Shown piece by piece: positions 35,990-44,494 of a DNA stretch of 64,000 nt. Under the pieces are notes generated by a model that made no database searches, was not told the origin of the DNA, and saw only the letters and a program-made list of their open reading frames with translations. This stretch comes from an uncultured Polaribacter sp. (lineage in GTDB: Bacteria; Bacteroidota; Bacteroidia; Flavobacteriales; Flavobacteriaceae). The position numbers and the translations under genes were made by a program. The DNA lies in contig CALSRX010000005.1 in assembly GCA_943788865.1 (NCBI GenBank), positions 310,001 through 374,000 of the forward strand. Direction: 5' to 3'. Numbering within the stretch: position 1 is the first letter of the stretch; each line of letters begins with the position of its first letter.

Positions 35990-37276
35990 TTATTGATTTT
36001 TGTATTTATTGGAGTAGCGTTTCCAAAGTTTTGTTTGATGAGATTCTAAACTCAATTTTCTTCCTTGTATAAAAGCTTCTGTAAGAATATTACCTCTCAT
36101 ATCTAAAGCATCACCTTCAGAAATAAACAAAGTTGCATCTTTACCAACAGTTAACGAACCAACAATATTGTCAATTCCTAATATCTTAGCCGCATTTAAA
36201 GTGATTAGTTTTACAGCTTCTTCTTTGTCTAATCCATGAGCAGCATACGTACCCGCATTAAAAGGTAAATTACGATCGTTCATTCTAACATGACCTTCTT
36301 CTAAACCGATGGTAACAGTGATTCCTTTTTCTACTAAATGCAAAGCTGTTTTATACGATTTATCGTAATTGTCATCATTATTCCCAGGGATTAAATGGGC
36401 TCTTTTAATAACTACAGGAATCTTATTTTTTACTAAAATATCGGTAACTTTATGTGCCTCGTCTGCACCAACAATTACTAAATCTACGCCGTGTTTTTTT
36501 GCAAAATGAACAGCATCTGTAATTTCTCTTTCTCCATTTACATGCATGTATAATTTTTGAGTTTTGTCAAACAAACCTTTTAAAGCCTCTAACTCAAGAT
36601 TTTTAGGAGACTTAGATCCTTTTAAGTAATCTTTTCCAGCATCTAAGTAATCACTAAGTTCGTTGATGTTTTTGCTATAGTTCTCATTGATTTTAACTCC
36701 TTCGCCAGCACCCCATCTAAACGTTGTACTTGTAGGCCAGTTCATATGAATTCCATCATCAACTTTTAGTGCAGCATCTTCCCAATTCCAAGCATCAAAC
36801 TGTACAACAGATGATGTTCCAGAAATTCTACCACCACGAGGTGTAATTTGCCCCATTAAAATGCCATTTGGACGCATTGTTTCTACAACTTTTGATTCTG
36901 CATTGTACGCAATTAAACTACGTATATGTGGATTCATGGTCCCTAATTCTTCCTCGTCACTAGATGCTTTTACAGAATTAATTTCTACCAATCCCAACGT
37001 TGAATTTACAGCGATAAATCCAGGATACACATGTTTTCCTCTTGCATTGATAACAGTTCCTTGTCGTGCAATTTTCATTTTTGCAGAACCCACAAAAGTT
37101 ATTTTTCCGTCTGCAAACATAATCAGAGAATCATCTATTACCGTTCCGTCTCCCAAATGCGCTGTCGCTCCTTCTATTGAAAAGGCTTTCGTTTGTTTTG
37201 AAGCCGGTGTTTGCTGTGCAAAACTATTTCCTATACATAAGAAAAATAGCATGCTATATATTAGTTGTTTTTTCAT
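35990..37276 (-). CDS. Secreted amidohydrolase-like protein, metal ligands degenerate
   Basis: The 428 residues carry a signal peptide (IYSMLFFLCIGNSFAQQ). The fold is that of imidazolonepropionase-type amidohydrolases: MIMFADGKITFVG-like beta sandwich at the N-terminus, GVDLVIVGADEAHKVTDILV, and LITLNAAKILGIDNIVGSLT with VGKDATLFISEGDALDMRGN at the end. Where active members have HxH after strand 1, this one reads GFIAVNSTLG, so the first metal site is missing. It directly follows the 988-residue paralogue (6-base gap). It may be a structural partner. Confidence 0.85.
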   Translation of the reverse strand: MKKQLIYSMLFFLCIGNSFAQQTPASKQTKAFSIEGATAHLGDGTVIDDSLIMFADGKITFVGSAKMKIARQGTVINARGKHVYPGFIAVNSTLGLVEINSVKASSDEEELGTMNPHIRSLIAYNAESKVVETMRPNGILMGQITPRGGRISGTSSVVQFDAWNWEDAALKVDDGIHMNWPTSTTFRWGAGEGVKINENYSKNINELSDYLDAGKDYLKGSKSPKNLELEALKGLFDKTQKLYMHVNGEREITDAVHFAKKHGVDLVIVGADEAHKVTDILVKNKIPVVIKRAHLIPGNNDDNYDKSYKTALHLVEKGITVTIGLEEGHVRMNDRNLPFNAGTYAAHGLDKEEAVKLITLNAAKILGIDNIVGSLTVGKDATLFISEGDALDMRGNILTEAFIQGRKLSLESHQTKLWKRYSNKYKNQ

Positions 37277-37282
37277 AATTTC

Positions 37283-40249
37283 TTAGTTTAATTCAGTTGC
37301 TTCAGTTTCACAAGTATTTGCTCTATTCAAATTCTTTTTAGGAGCTTGAACTTTTCCGCCATTATTTTTTTCATTTAGCATCATATTCATAAGCATACTG
37401 CGTTCTTTTTGAATGGCTTTTCGTTTTGCTAAATCTTGTTCTAGATCAAAATACACAGTTCCGTCTATAATTGTTGTTTGTGCTTTTGTATAAATAGACA
37501 TTGGATGATCGGTCCATAAAACTACATCTGCATCTTTACCCACTTTAATGCTACCAACTCTATCATCTAAGTGTAATAATTTAGCAGGATTGATGGTTAC
37601 CATTTTCCAAGCTTCCAATTCTGTCATACCACCATACTTAATTGTTTTAGCGGCTTCTTGATTTAAACGTCTTGACATTTCTCTATCATCAGAGTTGATA
37701 GCAACGGTAATTCCTACATCGTGCATGATAGCAGCGTTGTATGGAATCGCATCATTTACTTCAAATTTGTATGCCCACCAATCAGAGAAAGTAGAAGCGC
37801 CAACTCCATGAGCTTTCATTTTATCAGCAACTTTATATCCTTCTAAAATATGTGTAAAGGTGTTGATATTAAAATTAAACTTGTCAGCAACTTTCATCAA
37901 CATATTAATTTCACTTTGTACATAAGAGTGAGAGGTAACAAAACGTTCTTTGTTTAAAATCTCAGCCAAAACCTCCATTTCTAAATCTTTACGATAAGGT
38001 TTACCACTTTTCTTTGCAGCATCATATTCTTTAGCCCTTTGAAAATAATCTGTAAACACTTGTTCTACACCCATTCTTGTTTGAGGAAATCTATAATTAA
38101 CTCTTGCACTAGATTGTTTAACATTTTCACCCAAAGCGAATTTGATAAACTTAGGAGCATTTTTATAAACCAAGTTGTCTGCAGTTTCTCCCCATTTTAG
38201 TTTGATGATTGCAGATCTACCTCCAATTGGATTTGCAGAACCATGCAACAATTGCGCAGAAGTAACTCCACCTGCTAAATTTCTATAAATGTTCATGTCA
38301 GAAGGGTTGATTCCATCTTCAATAGTAACCTCAGCAGAAGAGTTTTGTCCACCTTCATTAACAGAACCATTAAATATTGCAATATGTGTGTGTTCATCAA
38401 TAATACCAGCACTTAAATGTTTTCCTGTTGCATCTACAACTCTAGCACCACGAGCTCTAAGCTTCGTGCCAATTTGTGCTATTTTTCCATCTTTTAATAA
38501 GACATCCGTATTTTTTAATATACCTTCTTTTTCACCAGTCCAAACCGTAGCATTTTTAAATAAAATGGTTTCTTGTTTTGGTTTAGAAGCAAATCCATAT
38601 CCAACATTTGGATAGGTTACTGGAACAACCATTGGAGTAGTAGACTTAGAATTTTTCTTTTTTGATGCTTTCTTTTTATCACTCTTTTTAATTGCAGTAA
38701 AAGATGATTCATTCCCAGATTCATCAACTATAGTTCCAGAAAAACTCGTTTGATTATCATCAAAAGCTCCAACAAAACGGGTGTATTTAGAACTATCATT
38801 TTGATTGTTCATGGTAATTGTAACCCAATTGTCTTTATAAGAAAATTTAGATTTCAAAGCAGTAGTACCATTTTTTAAAGTTCCTTTAGTTCCGTCAATA
38901 CTTAGATTTAAGTTTTTGTTATTATAAGACAACGTATATTCTCCACTTACATCAATCGCATTCATGTCAGAAAGCACATGTTTGTTTCCTTGTACCCAAT
39001 TTTCATATACCTTTGTTGACGCATCAAAAATTGGCCCTGATGTAATTAAAAAGTTTGCGTAACTACCATTTTGTAAACTTCCTATTTCTGAAGATTTACC
39101 TAGTAGTTTTGCAGGGACTGTTGTTAAAGCTTCTAATGCCTTAGTTTCATCTAGTCCGTACTGTATGGCTTTTTGAATGTTTTTTTGGAAAACTGCAACA
39201 GATTTTAGTGTGTGTGTTGTAATGGTAAAGTTTACATTGTTTTTTGCTATAACTGCTAAATTAGAGGGTTCTTGATTCCATCTTCTCATATCACTCAATT
39301 CCATTTGATTTGCCAAATACGGATTTGAAACATCGTAAGCAGTACGAAAATTTACAGGAACAATCATAGTTGCATTCATATTTTTTATTTCTTGAATATC
39401 CTCATATTCATGTCCAGAACCCACAAAGCTGAATTGCACACCGCTTTCATCACCAACCTTATCTAATCGAATGGCATTTAAGTTTGTTTGACCTGCATTA
39501 AAAATTTGTGTCAAGTTTTTGTTAGCAATTAATGCTTCTAAAGACAAGTCTTTGTTTTTGGCATTTCCACTTTCATACCATTTAGCATCCATAAATACTT
39601 GTCTTAATAATGCCGTCTTTCCTATAAATGAACCTGGATACGCTTGTCTAGATAGTCTACTTTTATTAACAGAAAAGTATTGAGCCGACTTGGTGTCTAA
39701 AATTCTATAGGCATCTGTTGAACTAGAATTTAAAGCAACCAAAACGCCGCTTCCACTTGCAATTCCATCATTCATGTGTGTATTTACAACTCCAAATCCT
39801 GCTTTTAACAAGTCTGTTGCTTTTTTAGAATCGTATTTAAAACTGTCAAAACCATTTGTTTCTGGTCTGATATGGTCATTCCAATAATAACCTTTTCTGT
39901 TCGCTTCATATTGTCTAATTCGATTAGGATTTGGTTGTTGTCTTGGAGTTTGAATTCCAAAATCAGAATATACTTCTATAAAAGAAGGGTAAATTGATTT
40001 TCCAGATAGATCTACAGTTTTAGCTCCATTTGGAATTCTCACATTTTTACCAACAGAAACAACTTTACCATCTTTTACAAGTAAAGTTCCTTTGTTGATA
40101 ATCTGTGTAGGTGTCACATAAATTTTTGCATTGATAAAAGCTACAGTAGTATTTTCTGTAGTCTTAACACCAGAATTTGTTGGGAAATATTCTTGAGCTT
40201 GTCCAACCAAAGTTGACAAAAACAAAAATAGAAGTAGTGTTTTTTTCAT
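37283..40249 (-). CDS. Secreted two-domain amidohydrolase
   Basis: The 988 residues carry a signal peptide (LLLFLFLSTLVGQAQE) and two amidohydrolase-like halves. The N-terminal half (about residues 25-440) has the sandwich and barrel pattern but SFIEVYSDFG in place of HxH. The C-terminal half (about 575-970) keeps metal residues: GIIDEHTHIAIF (HxH), VTSHSYVQSEI, FTHILEGYKVADKM, VAINSDDREMSRR. It ends KMVTINPAKLLHLDDRVGSI and VGKDADVVLWTDHP. A lysine/serine-rich linker (KKSDKKKASKKKNSKSTTP) separates the halves. It is probably a periplasmic hydrolase of cyclic amide or dipeptide-like substrates; specificity is unknown. Confidence 0.88.
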   Translation of the reverse strand: MKKTLLLFLFLSTLVGQAQEYFPTNSGVKTTENTTVAFINAKIYVTPTQIINKGTLLVKDGKVVSVGKNVRIPNGAKTVDLSGKSIYPSFIEVYSDFGIQTPRQQPNPNRIRQYEANRKGYYWNDHIRPETNGFDSFKYDSKKATDLLKAGFGVVNTHMNDGIASGSGVLVALNSSSTDAYRILDTKSAQYFSVNKSRLSRQAYPGSFIGKTALLRQVFMDAKWYESGNAKNKDLSLEALIANKNLTQIFNAGQTNLNAIRLDKVGDESGVQFSFVGSGHEYEDIQEIKNMNATMIVPVNFRTAYDVSNPYLANQMELSDMRRWNQEPSNLAVIAKNNVNFTITTHTLKSVAVFQKNIQKAIQYGLDETKALEALTTVPAKLLGKSSEIGSLQNGSYANFLITSGPIFDASTKVYENWVQGNKHVLSDMNAIDVSGEYTLSYNNKNLNLSIDGTKGTLKNGTTALKSKFSYKDNWVTITMNNQNDSSKYTRFVGAFDDNQTSFSGTIVDESGNESSFTAIKKSDKKKASKKKNSKSTTPMVVPVTYPNVGYGFASKPKQETILFKNATVWTGEKEGILKNTDVLLKDGKIAQIGTKLRARGARVVDATGKHLSAGIIDEHTHIAIFNGSVNEGGQNSSAEVTIEDGINPSDMNIYRNLAGGVTSAQLLHGSANPIGGRSAIIKLKWGETADNLVYKNAPKFIKFALGENVKQSSARVNYRFPQTRMGVEQVFTDYFQRAKEYDAAKKSGKPYRKDLEMEVLAEILNKERFVTSHSYVQSEINMLMKVADKFNFNINTFTHILEGYKVADKMKAHGVGASTFSDWWAYKFEVNDAIPYNAAIMHDVGITVAINSDDREMSRRLNQEAAKTIKYGGMTELEAWKMVTINPAKLLHLDDRVGSIKVGKDADVVLWTDHPMSIYTKAQTTIIDGTVYFDLEQDLAKRKAIQKERSMLMNMMLNEKNNGGKVQAPKKNLNRANTCETEATELN

Positions 40250-40335
40250 TAGTTAAGTTTGTTTAAGGAGTAAATTTAGTATTCTGTTTTTAATATGTGG
40301 CAGAAAAGATATGAAGTTTTACTAACAATTTTAGA

Positions 40336-41403
40336 TTATTGTTGATTCTCATAACTGATAATTAAATCAACCACATAATTGTAAGATTCTATTCCGTTTG
40401 CCTGATTATTGGCCTTTAAATACGAATTGTATCCTCTTTTAATCAAAGGTTCAATAGGATTTTGATATTGATCCCAAAACTCTGAACTTTCTTTAAAATC
40501 TAATAGAATACCTTTGTTTACAGAGTTTATTAAGGTATTGAACATGGCTTTATCACGTTTTCTGATTTCAGAAATCAAATAACTAAATGCCATTCTATAA
40601 GCGGCATATTTAAAATAGATGTCCTCATTTGATAAAGCTGCTAAATACCCCACAAAATTTGCTTCATTTTCAGCTGCAATTCCAAGTTGATGTGCCATTT
40701 CATGGCAAACTGTTGTAGGATATCCATTGATAGGAATTCTATCATTAACCTGAGCTTCTCCAGTAAATGGATTGAAATACCCAGAGGTTCCGTTATACGT
40801 TTGTACCAAACTCATTAAGGAACTTTTTACAGAAGTATATTGATATTCAAATTGTGGAAAAGTGACGGCTAAATTCTGATATCCTGAAAGTGCTTTTTGA
40901 TACATTTCTTTTGGAGAATACGGGTTATTCACTTTTACAGAATCATTTTTTGTGATGAATAGTTGTGTTTCATTTAAACGCTGCATGATATTTTTTGAAA
41001 CGTCTGTCAATTCTTCTGTAGTGCATTTTGATTGTGAAAAGCCTAAATTTTTAGCTAAAGGTTCTCTAAAATAATTGAATCCCCAAAACCAATAAAAACA
41101 ACTGTAAATAACTGATATAAAAGCAATGGCGTAGATTAATTTTTGTTTAAATTTTTTAAATCTATCTTTAAATAAGCGATAGATAAATCGAAAAGAAACA
41201 ACAAGGAGAGCTGCTAAAAGAAGATCTCCAAACGAAAAAGGAATCCAACCAAAAAGTACCCGCAATAATTTACTTGTTACAAGGTAGAGTCCGTTTGAAT
41301 AGTATTGCTCAATAAATGCCGGAAACTTACTTACAATTTGTACAAGTACAATTTGAAAAATGAATAGATAAGCAAGAAACAGGTATAGTTTTTTATTTTT
41401 CAT
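40336..41403 (-). CDS. DUF3810 membrane protein with a zinc-protease-like motif
   Basis: I chose ATG 41401-41403 (MKNKKLYLFLAYLFIFQIVL); the longer frame would overlap the promoter. The 355 residues start with three membrane spans, followed by a large extracytoplasmic domain with TVCHEMAHQLGIAAENEANF, an HExxH-type motif with a downstream Glu as third ligand. NGTSGYFNPFTGEAQVNDRI precedes it. This is the DUF3810 pattern; peptidase activity is a reasonable inference but unproven. It diverges from dnaB. Confidence 0.9.
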   Translation of the reverse strand: MKNKKLYLFLAYLFIFQIVLVQIVSKFPAFIEQYYSNGLYLVTSKLLRVLFGWIPFSFGDLLLAALLVVSFRFIYRLFKDRFKKFKQKLIYAIAFISVIYSCFYWFWGFNYFREPLAKNLGFSQSKCTTEELTDVSKNIMQRLNETQLFITKNDSVKVNNPYSPKEMYQKALSGYQNLAVTFPQFEYQYTSVKSSLMSLVQTYNGTSGYFNPFTGEAQVNDRIPINGYPTTVCHEMAHQLGIAAENEANFVGYLAALSNEDIYFKYAAYRMAFSYLISEIRKRDKAMFNTLINSVNKGILLDFKESSEFWDQYQNPIEPLIKRGYNSYLKANNQANGIESYNYVVDLIISYENQQ

Positions 41404-41408
41404 TGTTT

Positions 41409-41416
41409 CAAAAATA
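41409..41416 (-). promoter_or_regulatory. -7 box immediately before DUF3810
   Basis: The minus strand reads TATTTTTG, ending only 5 bases before the chosen ATG, so the message may be leaderless or nearly so. Confidence 0.45.
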
Positions 41417-41527
41417 GGCAAATAATCGAATCTTGAGGTGTTGTTAACAGGTTAATAACATTTTAGTCAACAAATTTTGTGCATAAAGAAATTAAAATTT
41501 CATTTTAAAAGTATCAACCTAAAAAAC

Positions 41528-41535
41528 TATATTTG
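41528..41535 (+). promoter_or_regulatory. -7 box immediately before dnaB
   Basis: TATATTTG ends 5 bases before the dnaB ATG at 41541. With the usual spacing, transcription would start at or next to the start codon. Confidence 0.5.
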
Positions 41536-41540
41536 TTGTT

Positions 41541-43058
41541 ATGGAGGAAATAAGATCTTTACAAGGGCAAAAGGTAGATAAAGCTAGAATTATTAGCTTA
41601 GAAAAAGGGAAAATACCACCACAGGCATTGGATTTAGAAATTGCTGTGTTGGGTGCAATGATGATTGATAAAAAAGGAATTGACGATGTCATTGATATTT
41701 TACATCCCGATGCTTTTTATGATAAAAAACACCAAGAAATTTATGCTGCTATCTATACCTTGTTTCAGAATTCTGAACCTACAGATTTACTAACGGTCTC
41801 TCAGCAATTAAGAAAAGACGGAAAGTTAGAATTGGTTGGAGGAGATTTTTACCTAATCAATTTAACCCAAAAAGTTGCATCCTCTGCACATATAGAGTAC
41901 CATGCTCGTATCATCTTACAAAAATACATTCAGCGTAAATTAATCTCTATTTCGAGTGATATTATTGAAACTGCTTATGATGAAACTGTTGATGTTTTTG
42001 ACTTGCTAGATTTAGCGGAAGGGAAGTTGTTTGAAGTTACTCAAGGAAACTTAAAGAAAGGTTCTGAAGACGCTGGAGATTTAGTAAAACAAGCCTTAAA
42101 GAAAATACAAGATATTTCTAATCAAGACGGAATGAGTGGATTAGAAACAGGTTTTACAAAACTAGATGCATTGACTTCCGGTTGGCAACCATCCGATTTA
42201 ATTATCATTGCTGCACGTCCTGGTATGGGAAAAACAGCTTTTGTGATTTCTATGGCTAAAAATATGGCAATCGATTTTGGTCATCCAGTAGCATTTTTTT
42301 CTTTAGAAATGTCATCTGTACAATTAATTACCCGTATGATTTCTTCTGAAACGGGTTTGACTTCAGAAAAACTAAGAAAAGGAAATTTAGAAGCACATGA
42401 GTGGGAACAATTGAATGTAAAAGTTAAAAAGCTCTCTGATGCTCCTATTTATATTGATGATACACCTTCTTTGTCAATTTTTGATTTGCGTGCAAAAGCA
42501 AGACGTTTGGTGTCTCAACACGGTGTCAAAATTATTGTAATTGACTACTTACAATTGATGACTGCTGGAGGTTCTGCTGGAAAAGGAGGAGGAAACCGTG
42601 AGCAAGAAATCTCGATGATTTCAAGAAACTTAAAAGCATTGGCAAAAGAACTGAATGTACCCGTAATTGCACTTTCTCAATTATCTCGTGCTGTAGAAAC
42701 TCGTGGTGGTTCTAAAAGACCTTTATTATCTGATTTACGTGAATCTGGAGCCATTGAACAAGATGCAGATATTGTATCGTTTATTTTTAGACCAGAATAT
42801 TACGGAGTTACAGAATGGGATGACGACGACCATACGCCTTGTGAAGGACAAGGAGAGTTTATTGTAGCAAAACACAGAAATGGTGGATTGGAAAACATCC
42901 GTTTAAAGTTTACTGGTCATTTAGCAAAATTCTCAGATTTGGAAGAAGGCTTTAGTTCTGAATTCCAATCGAGTATGAATTCTGTTTCACCAGATCAATT
43001 TATCAGTCCAAAAGATGCTTTTGGAATTGAAGATGACGGAGGCGATGTGCCGTTTTAA
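41541..43058 (+). CDS. dnaB: Replicative DNA helicase DnaB
   Basis: The 505 residues are full length. The N-terminal collar domain has PPQALDLEIAVLGAMMIDKK and YLINLTQKVASSAHIEYHAR. The RecA-like C-terminal motor has the Walker A loop IIAARPGMGKTAFVISMA, ALAKELNVPVIALSQLSRAV, and LLSDLRESGAIEQDADIV with the arginine finger region. It unwinds DNA ahead of the replisome. No intein is present. The start sits right behind a -7 box. A paired repeat element begins 10 bases after the stop. Confidence 0.98.
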   Translation: MEEIRSLQGQKVDKARIISLEKGKIPPQALDLEIAVLGAMMIDKKGIDDVIDILHPDAFYDKKHQEIYAAIYTLFQNSEPTDLLTVSQQLRKDGKLELVGGDFYLINLTQKVASSAHIEYHARIILQKYIQRKLISISSDIIETAYDETVDVFDLLDLAEGKLFEVTQGNLKKGSEDAGDLVKQALKKIQDISNQDGMSGLETGFTKLDALTSGWQPSDLIIIAARPGMGKTAFVISMAKNMAIDFGHPVAFFSLEMSSVQLITRMISSETGLTSEKLRKGNLEAHEWEQLNVKVKKLSDAPIYIDDTPSLSIFDLRAKARRLVSQHGVKIIVIDYLQLMTAGGSAGKGGGNREQEISMISRNLKALAKELNVPVIALSQLSRAVETRGGSKRPLLSDLRESGAIEQDADIVSFIFRPEYYGVTEWDDDDHTPCEGQGEFIVAKHRNGGLENIRLKFTGHLAKFSDLEEGFSSEFQSSMNSVSPDQFISPKDAFGIEDDGGDVPF

Positions 43059-43067
43059 TTCTGTTGT

Positions 43068-43149
43068 CATTCCTGCGAAGGCAGGAATCTATAATAACGA
43101 TAATAGATACATAATAAGTTAAGTTTGGATTCCTGCCTTCGCAGGAATG
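43068..43149. repeat. REPIN-like pair of inverted palindromic repeats
   Basis: Two perfect 22-bp arms (CATTCCTGCGAAGGCAGGAA plus TC, and its reverse complement at 43128-43149) face each other across 38 bases. Each arm is itself a small hairpin ATTCCTGC/GCAGGAAT with loop GAAG. The whole could fold as one long cruciform or terminate dnaB transcription. Confidence 0.85.
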
Positions 43150-43185
43150 ATATTTAGATTATTAAATAATTCATAAAAAATAATT

Positions 43186-43217
43186 AATACACAATTGCTT
43201 GTTTGTAATTGTGTATT
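43186..43217 (+). repeat. Inverted repeat before the 43231 gene
   Basis: The perfect 11-bp arms AATACACAATT / AATTGTGTATT have a 10-nt loop and end 13 bases before the ATG. It could be an operator, a weak terminator (TTTTAGTTTTC follows) or a leader hairpin hiding the start. Confidence 0.6.
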
Positions 43218-43230
43218 TTAGTTTTCTAAA

Positions 43231-44490
43231 ATGAAAAAACTCCTTTCCATACTCGCTTTTATTTTGATAACCAATTCACTTTGGTCGCAATTCATATACA
43301 TTCCTATGAGTGCAGAAAATCAGAAAAACCATTTAAAAGCATACGGAATCGTATTCTATTCGCTACAAAATAGAGTAAAATCGAAATGGTTGTTAAATTA
43401 TGATGGCGGTGCCTTTTTAATTGAAAATTCGGAGGCTATTATTAAAGAATGTAAAATACGAGGTGTTTCCTACCAAGTAATTTCAGACGCAAAAGCACAA
43501 ATCATTTTACAGGAAATTTCTTCTCCTTCTAAAAATCAAGAAGCAGTTACCTTAGAAAAAGCCCCAAAAATAGCAGTATATTCTCCAAAAGACAATATGC
43601 CTTGGGACGATGCCGTAACTATGGTGTTGAAATATGCTGAGATTCCGTTTGATGTTATCTACGATGAAGAAGTGCTAAACGACAAGCTTTTATTATACGA
43701 ATGGTTGCACTTGCATCATGAAGATTTTACTGGGCAGTACGGGCGATTTTACGGTTCATTTAGAGCAGAACCTTGGTACATAGAAGGCAAACGACAAGCA
43801 GAAGCTTTAGCAAAAAAATTGGGCTACGAGAAAGTATCAGAAGAAAAATTAGCAGTTTCTAAAAAAATTAGAGATTATGTGATTGGTGGGGGATTTATGT
43901 TCGCCATGTGTTCTGCAACTGACAGTTTTGACATAGCTTTGTCTGCAGAAGGTGTTGATATAGCAGAATCGATGTTTGATGGAGATCCATCAGAACCCAA
44001 TTATCAATCAAAAATAGATTTTACAAAAACGTTTGCGTTCGAAAATTATAACTTAGTTCGTAATCCAACTACCTATGAGTTTTCCTCAATTGATATGACA
44101 CGTAAACGTAGGATTCCGAAAACAGCTGATTATTTTTATTTACAAGAATATTCTGCAAAATGGGATCCAGTACCAACCATGTTAACACAAAATCACACCC
44201 AATTGGTAAAAGGTTTTATGGGGCAAACCACTTCTTTTGATCGAAATACGGTTAAACCTACAGTACTGGTGATGGGAGAGAATAAAGTAAATAGAGAAGC
44301 ACGATATATACACGGAACCAAAGGAAAAGGAATGTTTACTTTTTATGGTGGACATGACCCAGAAGATTATCAACATAGAGTAGGAGATCCAAAAACCGAA
44401 TTGGATTTGCATCCCACATCACCAGGATATCGGTTAATCTTAAACAATGTGTTATTTCCTGCAGCAAAGAAAAAGAAGCAAAAAACATAA
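43231..44490 (+). CDS. Secreted protein with GATase/ThuA-like fold (annotated asparagine synthetase B-like in flavobacteria)
   Basis: The 419 residues start with a signal peptide (LLSILAFILITNSLWSQ). The N-terminal segment QKNHLKAYGIVFYSL and WLLNYDGGAFL resembles flavobacterial proteins named asparagine synthetase B, though ATP-pyrophosphatase motifs are not visible. The middle (KIAVYSPKDNMPWDDAVTMV, GGGFMFAMCSATDSFDIALS, YGGHDPEDYQHRVGDP) looks like a class I glutamine-amidotransferase or ThuA-like fold with a candidate nucleophile Cys in FAMCSATDS. Export argues against a role in asparagine synthesis. Function is open. Confidence 0.7.
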   Translation: MKKLLSILAFILITNSLWSQFIYIPMSAENQKNHLKAYGIVFYSLQNRVKSKWLLNYDGGAFLIENSEAIIKECKIRGVSYQVISDAKAQIILQEISSPSKNQEAVTLEKAPKIAVYSPKDNMPWDDAVTMVLKYAEIPFDVIYDEEVLNDKLLLYEWLHLHHEDFTGQYGRFYGSFRAEPWYIEGKRQAEALAKKLGYEKVSEEKLAVSKKIRDYVIGGGFMFAMCSATDSFDIALSAEGVDIAESMFDGDPSEPNYQSKIDFTKTFAFENYNLVRNPTTYEFSSIDMTRKRRIPKTADYFYLQEYSAKWDPVPTMLTQNHTQLVKGFMGQTTSFDRNTVKPTVLVMGENKVNREARYIHGTKGKGMFTFYGGHDPEDYQHRVGDPKTELDLHPTSPGYRLILNNVLFPAAKKKKQKT

Positions 44491-44494
44491 GTCA

